Below are positions 24,001 to 29,912 of a stretch of DNA of 64,000 bases, piece by piece. Each line of letters starts with the position of its first letter. Within the stretch, counting starts at the first letter, position 1. The DNA is from Monocercomonoides exilis (taxonomy: Eukaryota > Preaxostyla > Oxymonadida > Polymastigidae), in NCBI GenBank assembly GCA_001643675.2, contig LSRY02000004.1, forward strand, positions 2,155,501-2,219,500, in the 5' to 3' direction. The notes below the pieces were generated by a model that made no database searches, had not been told where the DNA came from, and worked only from the letters and a program-made list of their open reading frames with translations. The position numbers were made by a program, and so were the translations under genes.

Positions 24001-25972
24001 GAACAGCCACGTGTGGAACGAGAGGGCTCGGTAGAATGAAGTCATTTGGAAGAGAGTAAGGCTGAAGAGAGGTTGATGTGGTGTCTTGTAAAGAAGATGA
24101 AGAAAAAGCAGATGTCTCTACATCATCAGCAAAGGATTGTGGAAATGGCTTTGATTCTGATGAAGACGGCTCATCTGCAGAAGACGATGGCTGTTCTTGA
24201 AGATCTGAAACTGGTGAAAAAGGTAGAGGACTGGAAATGCGCTTGAAGTCTTTAAGGCTATAGGTGCGTTGCTTCCTTTGAGATGAGTTGATAGATGTTG
24301 ATGACGATGAAGATGACGAAGATGACGATGAAGCAGAAGTCACAGCTGATGCTTCACTTGAAGAAGATGATGAGGATGACAACACATCTTCAGAAGAAGG
24401 AGAAGTTTCATTGCTTGACACTTCCATTGCATTATGCCTTATTTCATCATTTTCATCACTAGAATCGCATTCCTCCTCTTTCTTCGAAGCCATTTCACCT
24501 CCTCTTCTTCTCGTGAGGACGATCCATGAAAGAACATGCAGCCCTCTCTTCCCAACAGCTGCTGCGATGTCCACCATCATGCTGTTCATCAGCGTCTCTG
24601 CTCTTCCCTGGTGCAGCCCGCTGATCCGCCACAGCCACTCCATCTGCCCGTCGCTCAGCGCATGGCACTTCATCAGATATGTCACAATGTGCTGCCCTTG
24701 GCTCATCACCTCCAAATGGGCGCCAACGCCCAGCAGCGTCTCAAACAGATGCTCTGACTCCATCAGCTTTGACAGCAGCGCTGGAGTTGTTGCAGTCGTC
24801 GAGTACTTTACAGAACTGCCAGGCATTTCATTCCGAGTTTCCCAGGACGCTTCTTCATTGGACGCCATGTAGAAGTTGCCTTTGTTGCGCGCTACGAATG
24901 CAGAAGCAGACTCCAACTTCTCATTCAGCTTTTTTTCTTTCTCAGTCATCTCCTTTTTTGGAGCATCAGACGAATCAGCTGCTGAAGACGGAGTTGAAGA
25001 AGACTTGTCTGGTTCGCTGGCATCAGGTAACATGCTCACTTCTTTTGCAGTTTTGCTTTCTGGAGCTTGAACTGTTGATTCCTCATTTTTGGAGCTTTTA
25101 CTGTCTTTCTCTTCCTTTTTTCCTTTTCCTGTTTCACATATATTCATTGCATCTCCTTTAATCAGCTTTGAATATCTATCAAAGAATGCGGAGTTGGACC
25201 TTCTGCACAGTGAAAGAGTTTCGAGTGCGGAATAAGATGTGCTTGACCCAAATAGACGTAGAATTCGAATGCCTTCCAGACGCTTTTCAAGAGATGTGCA
25301 TCTGATAAGACGAACAGCCACTCCAAAAGTAACCATCTCGATACGTGCATATGTCTCGCTGTTGCTCCACCATGCGCTTTTGTGCGAAATAATCTCCATT
25401 CGTGATATGCATCGCATGACCTGCTTCTTCTCTCCGCCTTTGTGCTCGCTTGATTGGAAATTGTAGCCTCTCCTCCAACTACTTGTTGCGCTTCCAGACA
25501 GCTTGCTGTGCGCATCAAAGTCGAAGCTGAGAAGAAACTCGCTCGCTCCGTCCAGATCATCCATTCGTATATTCGTATTGTAACATTCTTTATTTAAAAG
25601 ATAACACATTCTTGCTGGAATTTTTAAAAAGCAATGAAAATCATGTATCATAGACTCTCCAGGAGCCAATTTTTCTGGGTGAAAATAGTTCTTTGCATTC
25701 TTTAATATTCTGCAACATAACGATAAAACCCCTTTTTCAAAAAAATATGCAAGAGCATCCATTTGATGTTGACCTGCGCAAATGGTTTTTTTATTGTGTA
25801 AAACAGCGTCCATCATTGATGGAGAGAGATATGGAGTTGAGCCACTTTCGCAGTCTTGTGTATAAGGTCTGGCTTTTATTGAAATTGATGCAGCGAGAGC
25901 TCGAGCGCAATGAGGGATAAACGGATCGATAAGAAATACATCCGCAACGAATGTGACGAAAACATGAAGCAT
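6098..25972 (-). CDS. Giant USP9X/USP34-type ubiquitin carboxyl-terminal hydrolase
   Basis: A single uninterrupted frame of 6,624 residues. The catalytic USP domain lies at about residues 2815-3330. The Cys box reads GLVNPRNVCYMLSFLQQL with nucleophile Cys2831; an M-D-V-E-E-F-L segment follows (QxDxxEFL-type); a CEQCG half zinc finger is present; the His box GTAEAGHYYSFI gives His3260; and W-L-C-F-N-D-S-H supplies Asn3278/Asp3279. The catalytic residues are intact, so an active deubiquitinase is expected. At about residues 1560-1660 there is a ubiquitin-like segment ending N-D-K-P-I-T-D-R, as in large USPs. The flanks look like helical scaffold broken by Ser, Glu and Lys tracts. Human USP34 is about 3,500 residues and USP9X about 2,570, so this protein is far longer, mostly through low-complexity insertions. 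It stops with TAG. Membership of the large-USP family is secure; the exact orthologue is not. Confidence 0.9.
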   Translation of the reverse strand: MLHVFVTFVADVFLIDPFIPHCARALAASISIKARPYTQDCESGSTPYLSPSMMDAVLHNKKTICAGQHQMDALAYFFEKGVLSLCCRILKNAKNYFHPEKLAPGESMIHDFHCFLKIPARMCYLLNKECYNTNIRMDDLDGASEFLLSFDFDAHSKLSGSATSSWRRGYNFQSSEHKGGEKKQVMRCISRMEIISHKSAWWSNSETYARIEMVTFGVAVRLIRCTSLEKRLEGIRILRLFGSSTSYSALETLSLCRRSNSAFFDRYSKLIKGDAMNICETGKGKKEEKDSKSSKNEESTVQAPESKTAKEVSMLPDASEPDKSSSTPSSAADSSDAPKKEMTEKEKKLNEKLESASAFVARNKGNFYMASNEEASWETRNEMPGSSVKYSTTATTPALLSKLMESEHLFETLLGVGAHLEVMSQGQHIVTYLMKCHALSDGQMEWLWRISGLHQGRAETLMNSMMVDIAAAVGKRGLHVLSWIVLTRRRGGEMASKKEEECDSSDENDEIRHNAMEVSSNETSPSSEDVLSSSSSSSSEASAVTSASSSSSSSSSSSTSINSSQRKQRTYSLKDFKRISSPLPFSPVSDLQEQPSSSADEPSSSESKPFPQSFADDVETSAFSSSSLQDTTSTSLQPYSLPNDFILPSPLVPHVAVPLNEHILSIILTILSRAERENNRDVADTLFLFVLSLLIDKDQRIELSRTNKSLSESEKESTSSTSSTSSTSSSSPSTSESTDSSSDISSSDTVRPSSSSSSSSSSSNKYITSAPQQRISQELYDFVLNRLCSFCQQILNESTAEDYGVFLCKHLEAHNSVGLASLLLTKIEHSYMTYNTIRTEKIWKEKKTKTETATTGAEFLMAMSQSGMAGKWVIEGLVEYKREMKRTIAESIARDERIKRWREGELGKEKEKTKTQCECKAANRNEKNNENDSSSTSPFWGVFERQLITPIPSKEASNIEQSRKLFEEDKAKMKEIENTLSIELGLPADSPIEVALSASSESSVSSTPAPLVSEDDIFTPATVLPPPSSSFIDNYRFSSMPHLRFVTTSIDFILKLMSSKAALLSLKDLFLLWDTVVAGAVTRAELEKGANLFRQIAKDGNGISDEIKDCYWKLWRRKFLVRCVMPRRDVEERAALRNAWNERMGALIEEKKKRMAAEEDEIKSSEIQREIAELESKVLTLVKKTEKEQNAVFVEGSGEVPDVPLSSLFMTPLEFQLFHDGFIALNKSEGNIVANTRSSHFEVRTRKLYASLSLWDIAINNGGMADWRKVEWERLCRKKEKERERERRKREKEELKNCAMGDEAAFEEEEDEEDEDDKDDELSPEQQRWVEQFLNHYISDVSYEEQSQPYSSFVHHSTSPPPKAATPNTSASVGSLQSSPSASRHSTSPFSSQQASTSTYRSPFYSSFFSLSSQLESDWNTSESVGKKARELIVSLFHPTSAVGCDDSFWRRLSINRLTSIVQEYVTAAEEAKKRKEMKKREREEKRGMRKEGESNAICECTSSSESGEHLHSSSSIPASFGFPLSFLLCRAENAVKMLLSFIDDYDLSLPPSLRSVRSASCHGPLRTVTPVIAVPSLGNITPSLVFTERDCPQAVRAAVAAALNLPDATHVRLSVNDKPITDRIEFLAKLDIRDGTKIAARRQIPFKAEVWSSKNGKETGKDEKNKNSSKETSAANAEGKVEEKKPLVEVINTTSDRGTCTDPMCSPSDSFSAMNLPLSAHPAAILSASGMHDLFFKAMSLSSSQSSSPSSASSSNEILSLKDNCSRLLQLLPSSFTLKKEIACCDSKIEWKEVFGVGDRFKMIYAMRLVEGLAQKTQQCVSETEQKMKELMEAMKKDGKINASQVALMEESANKMDGCEDVGVDSSVDVQMASASSSSSTSKEEDDLWEDFMQPTKVGKSSENESEQKNEVRTTERVNLKDWRYRFIVSGGLNTLVNLFVMTAMNPSDSSEAASSNSFSSSSFFPVISVLSSFFSQGEENDANKDKAKLALADSSFQLSASPTPSLWANVFQFALSSIDVSVSFCSLPYSAFGSHNDSSIVPQNEGQFKLDQTSSRILYFFLTLLQLAIYTCTDLLLPLPFSVQKKSSALSDGHSSHESNENDQPFSLASQTHHNKETESSTSTEILLCVEPNGTRTSSFLYNLLCLPEEEFQKTVTEKDYIRKQMQQLNKDLLEKQDNCEVDETNNKCEGHTRAITIDDVIALDQKRDRSNASASSSSSSQSLHLLFRLLLSIASTFSSLIQPLLCSPSFHPFLFAMIFCTPTSDANPHVAEFIKGIAELLPFSEENVASALQSAESDSSSASSSSSSLSASSQINTCNVLSKNNMEEDNAHLNPSLSMLEAPLRSHQHLRLSLLSFLPYSEFFGEKARFYFHILSSMFETATQREEMHFHRNAIESIIGIHNTHNTKEDEESKKCCDDCLSESSHSSFSPLLPFSKSPLFTLTRLSLVVTRLIQSHDCSEAFGKTAIEEDTYYSGLVSFLSTIVVQIGEIQYYFHLLNKLRLLKAELLAGQQMKEEKIKELKKRILGDESLSVGHNLNENVVVASLTDPDDEKELQVLSAPHREEIISAVCKMIEQSLNFSDEDTVSGKLPHPLPHNFIITKLGIEEPFEILPFVFHSMLMDITETDVIDNSWLSPALHLSRDDVLRLLKLREEEAKLKKRENEMKFTNDMEDEMKVIQDLTDFHPHADDAENKNSSNNSSESSTSQTTMKKPPNVVSAKCPLCKHRNTRKEAFILLSVLCRYSAANRRRLMELYDEHFLAKHLPSQKPADLLKVTPSVNLHSHHLYLSQLLRSPSFIHTFNYAPSLFTESRVATGYAGLVNPRNVCYMLSFLQQLYMHLPFRYTVLAYPTQTDMLIAKKGLSFEEAQDFLTLREQKFAMKVEREKRREAAKQERRKKEKERKDKAEKRAKRREAKAAMGQTSSTSSSSSSSSSTSVLIVKSDPEREARAKQREQRRRKRIREQSDAATWEYLRDLFAKMQETARPSVDTRDFLLHYKQRGGMEVVNVCEQMDVEEFLGQFFDKLESYLSVQQLPNVVQVFFGGQFTHQFICERGHVSEREEPFFVLSCDVKQKKSLEESLRLLVEGETLDGDNKYKCEQCGEAVKAVKRMVISSLPNTLFVHLKRLDFNYQEMIRVKINDKFAFPLKDLNMAPYSKETFSKRESAIQKDKLFAFVQQKLADQEKDGEGSAEGGEEKEKERDPQDQDAKQLQPSPSPSPSTMTSSSSSSSSSRDSSYYTYNLAGVVVHRGTAEAGHYYSFIQERQSPFKWLCFNDSHVGPFDPADIADNCFGGEELFSGGMSFWHYGSTFEKDASAYLLVYERVNPLDEWKKQSPASSEEEEAKEKEETDANDSAEREREMERKREMEEKERVLQRTAEVIEAKEQAKNIQKQTEESVTDSVDTHLDSTPISSVPFGPAKPPITIAPPVDLSDSSKKDSSNEGAADAEHSEPSKSLLETPKRPTPLNLSLDAYSSSSGQSSDAAKEESGAGSGASENFTGDAYGIGGSTSSDNDFSWIDEMAGFGDDGDMDPELLMALRLSMQDQQANEYSSGTATSEEADAKEESEDDEEEEPLEEIPESELTEDSEDPITEEDQEKNEAEKEKEKEKEKEDKEEKKESEYSKKLMEYLPYFSLTHPSLSTAEARRLIPAHILQSIETDNNNLFREAHFLSLSYANAFHDAFVAMNSEDVKVCSELLRRREDWRRRKSEWENLRMQSQLNELVEMGQMEEKGGEGKGEGNEGNATKLSKESNEKKQLNAVRKELIAKEEEELKRIEEELSKEESQLEKKWSSLNWAEFNLSKLPALSTSADSSTASSSESQTQSTQKVSEETVDSKLSSSKDSLCSDDFFVTWLLFLLRVHSHAKAKPRFVEWMKEIEGVLTRHPSVANSFLKVLVDELSEEKRRKTANAELKEEEKKKLCGASASSSAAAILMPASEEDPPSLLTQFFFECSDLAMRTSFCRLLLCALSTIFPKAVKEEEAKRRIAEYNDALKKAEKKKELQSLAESMTEEEKEQRCVEARLHIHFQLKPEDLEFAQENPNSPYPYTEASKREALCKEMGISLTQLKEYFVNAKAKAKEIEDRKFDEEYESVPTVYVAKKEKSFHSISFDEGISPSTSVIFDKFNKSHSFLSVPSPSTPSTLSFISHFILILLDFLPRQQGSADKFVPLFLLFKDFALISPYAAGILVSHHFSQRMSDFVLGTESFYPWNKHKLESKLSSAASSSSSSSFSKFSLSFSETTLSHVMFVVMEAIAAVCCSASVGMPEYWQTRLVSLAEHHAGALGIPTINQPYQLPPPSFERLYSPTNMPKEDPKLPRLPLLHPYSLFALDKLPAIILDVASPARLLSSAIACSCRRYPNEMFNWGNFFVYLMNKAEKPKLFVAVFFDLLMTPCTRPYYANDNEFEREEEEWDREKEGVEISQKEEEDIYPAGVFEEKLWKWWKSYGKIGEDDSESSSEHKLSKLMKQLEVDNLSECSINKEGEIKSTAAVEEDDDSIEQKLLLLRLESITETLNSSSSASESSASSSSIASTIGIAMSKKDEDIDPSIDLPEEPAASLSSLFTRRLISLQTRVAHFYPILFVLDAFLTVIMKDVWNGLKTHPLFAFAALCRQNSTFAHFIAGGCNRIKQSDNNEQQAEHTVMQIEGDKTKEETEKANESKTEENAETKAKEEQSTKVGKNSNDSQTVSLGMNILSELVKGTYSKMTYPLREAISRALRVAMLEDNGAEREDDVMFFVNKKKKEVKEKHRRMRKEKGAAMQEHLSSVSSLPKDLKGKYGVRTTEVLPTVSELLKNWSSKLPFPMKKSFLHTTPFSFAPYLIDDSTEEGDKAASAKMKLPIEASSSSTSCLPYSMLDDPNAPITASNSMLNTTTAPSTFTDSLLSSSGIAIPVSSFDSSISSSSWSFAPSHLCRVEGFEYLSNSFHASFFTLPRILSRPSVLVPYVLPSIKGNSATKSGTESFEPFSLVPINDSTTCGSLPPPSSDIAHLEFKEVEWKKDALPEYARLSPTFQTEVDLKEDIEKGVLLSLYQTPMDLQPTAQYTSPLSTLLHNSPDVNPGAEKTLATLWRQQHWENEAKEGMSEADVLKREMNEMEILETTKVTEPLPLHLDVNPHVDSDLEKYPIFEHLALNVYSCLLSHLDSRNVLNADDKSKLETRFLYHSDNVETVIRHHWIMTSYLALLMWFARDVPEEDPAEDVILKKEQMWNDYLTEFTNNDAKPRQETTEKSADSSASTSHASVSSSQPSRFVAVFPTSQKLDDLSLVLSSPPSSHGTTKRMGLQALATRLPLLLELLWKVYNTDKLCNLNFLGVMQLMDTVIGRESKCCEWILRSSPLPFSRFMLEHLPILPYFAADVNQFLLYSDEMFQTCMSFFCNLCVYWVHNKERLLAEEQKHSKASSDSATSSASAQSTNNKGSHKMNAFEKIVIQNYTTFCFGRFYANPFSFPRSAPIFNAFAHFLIDENVGAAEREEIERELSQSTSTKNSSEIASDESKEENKEEIALASSFSSSVKLDERQKFYGKASTYFEFFIVKLFHKFRSVRSFTHSYSTAYFMMAMLTQHTPRLLHLMATSHNSFVQIPPSEINPTFSITPTFSSSFSPSFSSLPFHHSSLLHETISCNAAVDRILRPSRLFDSPSLRRKVALVLLTENHSGFAHMLKNLTGESSVYTLAYAMWDETSVLHSAVYAMDIIELVVKEWVMMKNEVKRFESEEERKKKNLQSPEDEEEEVPSLCADSIVLFNVSEGNNAVINSIDVTTGIELVNKMEYETLQLISTLCLRMLSSIYPLQVRLRCLSVLSLLVDQHDPLASDIIEALGQYLMAKYNVDITKDGFITQHSKEGTEYEQNKNKSSCSSSSSSSVDHSSTSSGAFTKNPLFDGKTNQTANSRSNAKGIPHIGPSSSRTSSSSLSASETYKPPAGTEAAGDLKEEDDELSGLRMQAAMVAASIVASATRNSMNQEYQSSLAQSMMNPQANRPRPIPPPSEPSSYSNYSTQSQSSSPSSASSYSNKGINSTEEEQELKEPPDFRARPVITDSLFEPPTDIEVGSKNGENETESANASPSDSVHHPERGFGSLAEVQENETGANRSGSTEMRMEQKQQLLDEMGMADVVGTEKLVSKEQKPQNKVKDNKSSSSAVSSSSAEEQFARMLIGVKFFSLELSTPPDLIHTTISVPTHHLDRLIQNAQNNLFPTSSSASSESSSLDSAHSKDALLCVDNNYLNTIRSLCKPSYLPSSLLPSLDRSSRSPLVSTCFLISPQTPICSAPQFVQRVGSVCTCSETKRCVHHTTSPHSAYANRLFFPLLREDFPERKQSTNAAVVQSPSSLVPFTSPLPVNTTELSFDLRIIAAFGFYASVLLNKTFDKWRNEVDTAERVREFLSSVDEKQKDDLQMLSGENSASSTNNLSEGKASKEKHLYKVLDEKEQAALSAGIGVRELLLVHLYQFASDAVKQKIKEAFLRDSSEYLATKEEFEQSNSKESDSENGSDESEETYFDGSVDASKGFDDEEYQLKMAIKQSMKEEKERNRKIKKEQSEKNAIWTGLPQKKMSSRRYVLNGLYASSQLLLSLLDKQEQNASQTEISHLIPFASSVADSTAMFLLDLMTYERKFEILETLNISK

Positions 25973-26033
25973 TGGTTGAATTTTATTCCAATTACTTTTC
26001 GAAAAAGTGCTTTAAATTGAAAAATAAGTTTAT

Positions 26034-26648
26034 TTAGTCCGATTTCAAAATCCAAAGAAAAAAAATAGCAAACTGAATCCTTTTAAAATAAGAAAAAATC
26101 TTGTGAAGAAATAACATTAAAACGTGCCAAGATCGAAGAGGAATTTGAGGGAGTGTGTCATTCACATTAAACAGTGCAACATTTATAACGTTTTCAAGTT
26201 GTTCAGCAACAGTAATTTCTTAATTAATATTATTGTTCGAATACAATTTGATTGTTACTTTTTAAAAAAAAAGTCAAATTTTTATAAAAAAACCTGAGCA
26301 TCGTTTTGTTTTTACCAATTCCTGCTCCAATCTCTTTTCGAGTGCTTCTGGATCTAATAGAATTGTTGGTATGTTCTTTGGAAGCAACTGCTTTGAAGAA
26401 CTTTCCGTTTCTCCTTTGTCTTTGTTTTGTTCTTCGGGCAAATTTGTCATTGCTTGAAAAAGCAATTTCTTTTTGATATATATACCATAATTATTTCCTT
26501 TGGATTGCCTTTGATCATGGTTTTGTTTTGTATCGTGTTTGAAATAATACGACTTTTTTGTTGCATTTTGTATTATCAAAGACTTTGAAGTATATTTTTT
26601 GGAATAAAAAGTTTTGTTGCTGAGTATTTGTGTCTTTCTGAGTTCCAT
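26034..26648 (-). CDS. Small two-exon protein of unknown function
   Basis: Exon 1 is 26648-26294 and exon 2 is 26218-26034, joined by a 75-nt GT-AG intron (26293-26219) that restores the frame. A further 33-nt in-frame stretch (starting GTATAT, ending TCAAG, near 26460-26490) could be an additional intron. The N-terminal part is basic; the middle contains I-L-L-D-P-E-A-L-E-K-R-L-E-Q-E-L, likely helical; the last roughly 30 residues are hydrophobic and end in a TAA stop. The hydrophobic tail could be a membrane anchor or a sign that the 3' splice is wrong. I recognise no family. The stop lies only 61 bp before the start of the giant protease gene, on the same strand. Expression evidence would be decisive. 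Confidence 0.4.
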
Positions 26649-26675
26649 TTCATTATTTAATTCTATTTAAATATT

Positions 26676-26676
<1 letters not shown>

Positions 26677-26706
<30 letters not shown>

Positions 26707-26818
26707 GTTTTGTTTTGTTTTGTTTTGTTTTGTTTTGTTTTGTTTTGTTTTGTTTTGTTTTGTTTTGTTTTGTTTTGTTTTGTTTTGTTTTGTTTTGTTT
26801 TGTTTTGTTTTGTTTTTG
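26677..26818. repeat. (TTTTG)n tandem array, about 28 copies
   Basis: About 140 bp of perfect TTTTG pentamers, followed by degenerate TTTTTG and TTTA steps to about 26868. The pentamer contains no stop in any forward frame, so it produces meaningless Phe/Cys/Leu/Val reading frames on the plus strand. It lies just upstream of the small minus-strand gene that starts at 26648. Confidence 0.95.
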
Positions 26819-28381
26819 TTATTGTTTTTGTTTTTGTTTTTGTTTATTTATTTATTTTTTTTTTTTGATTTTAAAAAAATTCGTATCAATTCAAAATAAA
26901 ATGTTTGCATTGTTTGGAATTGTTTAGTATTTGAAATTGCACAATAAACGAATGAAAATCAAAATTTATTTGGATGATTATCACATTGTTGATTGCAGTT
27001 TCAGAAAGTTTTTCTGTCTATCTTTTGAACTGAAACATATATTTATGAATGAATCAAATAATAATTACCCTTGAAATATGGCAATGAACAAAATTTTGAC
27101 ATCAACAATATTTCACAAAAATCTCAATAAACAGATGGGTAATTCTTATTAAAAAGTCGCAAATGAATAATTTTCAAAGAAATCATAAATTTCATTTTTG
27201 GCTCAAGTTTTCGTTGGCATACACCAAACTTCACTAATATGGAATCTATTTAAGCATAATGCTATTTCACTCGTTCTAAAGAAGATTCGTAAGTAGAAAC
27301 GAAATTTTGAACAAAATATGAAAATTTTGATTTATTTGAAAATTTTGCATTTGTGACTTTTCAAAAAGAATTACCAAGATGTCTGAATTTTTTTGAAAAG
27401 TTCCTTTTGTTTTATTATCACGTGTGGAAAAATATTTAACTTCAGGCATTTTTATTGAAAAATTGTGCATTTTCGATTAACTTTTTTGCATCAAAATGCA
27501 CAATAAAAATGGGTCATTTTTTTGATATTTGTGAAATGTTGGAAAACTTTATGTTTTGATTTCAACGATGTCTGTATACAAATATGAAAATCAAATTTAT
27601 TTTAAAATCTGAGAAAGCGAAACAAAATTGTAAGTGAAGCAATTTTTTCATACCTTGTGCAAAAAAAAAACTTGAAACTCGTTATTTTCCACCATGCGTA
27701 AATGATAATCGATAATTTTCATCAAATTTTCATTCCAACTCACAAATAATCACTAGCATGGAAACAAAAGCTTGGCAATGCTTTTATTTCCTTTCTGTCA
27801 AATATCGGTGAATTAAAAAGTATTTTGAATGAATAGTTTCGATTTTAATTTTCACATGATAACAAAACAAAATGAACTTTACAATAAATTTGAAAGATTG
27901 ATTATTGAATTTCAATACGAATGCATCTTATCATGTTTAGAATTAATTCACTTTAACTTTCCCAATTCGAATAGAGCTTTTTTGATCAGTGATTATTTAT
28001 TCTGTAATGTCGAATATAAAGCAATATTTGAAAAATAATTCGACCCCAACCAGTTGATCGGATTAAACCTATAATTAAAAACTGTGATAAAAAAATCGAA
28101 CAAATAAAAACCATAAAAAAATCCAATGGTTTCAATCAACATTCAACAGGATATTTGAATTTTTCGAAAAACAAAAACAGTTTCTTTCACAGTTTCTGAA
28201 AACAGTTGGCAGAAAAAAATATATATGTACACCATGTTATCATCATAACTGCAACATATAACTATTTTGAAACTTCAATCTTGTGCAATAACCTTTTATT
28301 TTCCATTAATATGTGCTTTCATTTTGAAAAGTCGCAAATGTTTATTCAAAAAATCAAATTCTGTCTAAAAAGGATATAATC

Positions 28382-28579
28382 ACATTGAATACAATCACAT
28401 TTGTTTATGAGTCACATTTTTGTGTTCAAGAACATTTTTTTGCAAATTTTTCATTCATTTCCCATCGCATATAATCACAGGGCTGAATATGTGCGATGGG
28501 AAATGAATGAAAAATTAGCAAAAAAATGTTCTTGAACACAAAAATGTGACTCCTACACAAATGTGATTGTATTCGATGT
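28382..28579. repeat. Near-perfect long inverted repeat (hairpin)
   Basis: Bases 28382-28477 pair with 28484-28579. By direct base-by-base comparison, 90 of 96 positions are complementary; mismatches fall at 28386, 28405, 28408, 28444, 28470 and 28474. The loop is only 6 nt. No open frame crosses it. It could be a foldback or MITE-like element, a recent inverted duplication, or a source of hairpin RNA. Confidence 0.9.
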
Positions 28580-29912
28580 AAATTGATCAATTTTAGCTGT
28601 TTCTTCTTTGGAGCATGTTCAAAATGTGATAATGCAGAAAAAGAAACAGAAAACTTCTATGAATTTTTGCATTTTATTCAAAGAAGAATAGAGTTTTCCG
28701 AAGAATATTGAATGATGATGAAGAAAATTTTCATGAAGATAAATTTAACAGATCAAAGCATAGAAACAAGTTATTAAAGAAAACAATGTTATCATTGTTT
28801 TGTTCATTTTTTCAATAAGTACTTTCATTTTAAACATTTTTTACAAAAAAAAATGTTCCAATAAAAAAAAACGTGCAATCAATCCTTATAAAAATCACAC
28901 TTTCGTTTATGTTTTGATAAAATATTCTTTCTTTAGTGGAAGTCAAAAGCCTTTTATCTTTTTATTAGTGATTTTTTTGAATGTCAAAAATTACATTTTC
29001 TTATGAACTTATTCCTATCGAAAAACAAAAATCTATCGAAACTTTCACGAAAGAATTAGAACGAAAAGGAACAATCATTTTTTGTTTAATCATTTTGAAC
29101 GTTTGGAATCATTTTCAGTTTTTGTTTCTCTTCAAAAGCAAAATCAATGGCAGTTAACAAACAACAATTTAATTTTTATATTGCACACATGAAATAAGTT
29201 TCAAAAGAAATCAATCGTCTTTCATTAGAACCATGATTCTTTTTACAGACGAATTCATTTTCAAGGAAACGAACGATTATTTTTGTGTGTTTCCAAAAGA
29301 AAAGAAAGCAGCTTTTGCTGAATTCACAATAAATATTGCAATCAGCTTTGGATCACCCAGAAAAGTGAATTCCATGATTTGTCGAACATTTCGTAATGTT
29401 GTCGTCAGTCAAATAATTCTCAGAAAAAAGAAAGAAAAGCAAAATCATAATATCCTTCTTTGCATTTTCCAATCACACAAAAAATTTAAGGTGTTGTTTA
29501 ATTCACAAAATAAAAATATAGCGAAAATTCTCAAAGTGATGGAAACATGCAAAATGGCAAGTTTTGGTTCCCTAAAGTCAATACGCAATGGTGCAGGATT
29601 CTCACCCACAAAAAAAAAAAAGACACAACTGGAGATACAGCTTTCAACCAACTCTCAAAAACTGAAATTTTCAACAAGCAAATTGTTCAAAAAAACAAAA
29701 AAGACAAATTCAACAAAAAGCAGAGGCAAAAAATTAGACAATTCACACAGTATTTGAATATTAAAATACATACATATACACGAAATAAAAAATGAGTAAA
29801 AAATATAAATTTGGGAAGAACAATGAATAAACACAACAGAAAACGCAAAATATTCACAAATTAAAAACAATAATTTTGTTCAAAACAAGCATCAATTTGT
29901 CTTTTATTTCAT

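Larger units (their letters stand above)
26649..29912. other. Long AT-rich spacer without supported genes
   Basis: This 3.3-kb stretch holds the TTTTG array and the large hairpin listed separately. The rest is very AT-rich with short recurring words, for example AAAGTCGCAAATG near 27155 and again near 28330, and GAAAATCAAA followed by TTTATT near 26954 and 27587. These suggest old diverged repeats. An open stretch at 29233-29757 (plus strand, 174 codons) is Lys/Asn/Phe-rich with no recognisable domain, and I do not call it a gene. Confidence 0.5.

Noticed and set aside
26680-26927. Three overlapping Phe/Cys/Val/Leu-rich plus-strand frames
   Set aside because: They arise from the TTTTG pentamer, which has no stop in any forward frame.
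29233-29757. A 174-codon plus-strand open frame in the AT-rich spacer
   Set aside because: Lys/Asn/Phe-rich text typical of random AT-rich DNA, no domain, no splice structure and no neighbour support. It remains possible but unsupported.
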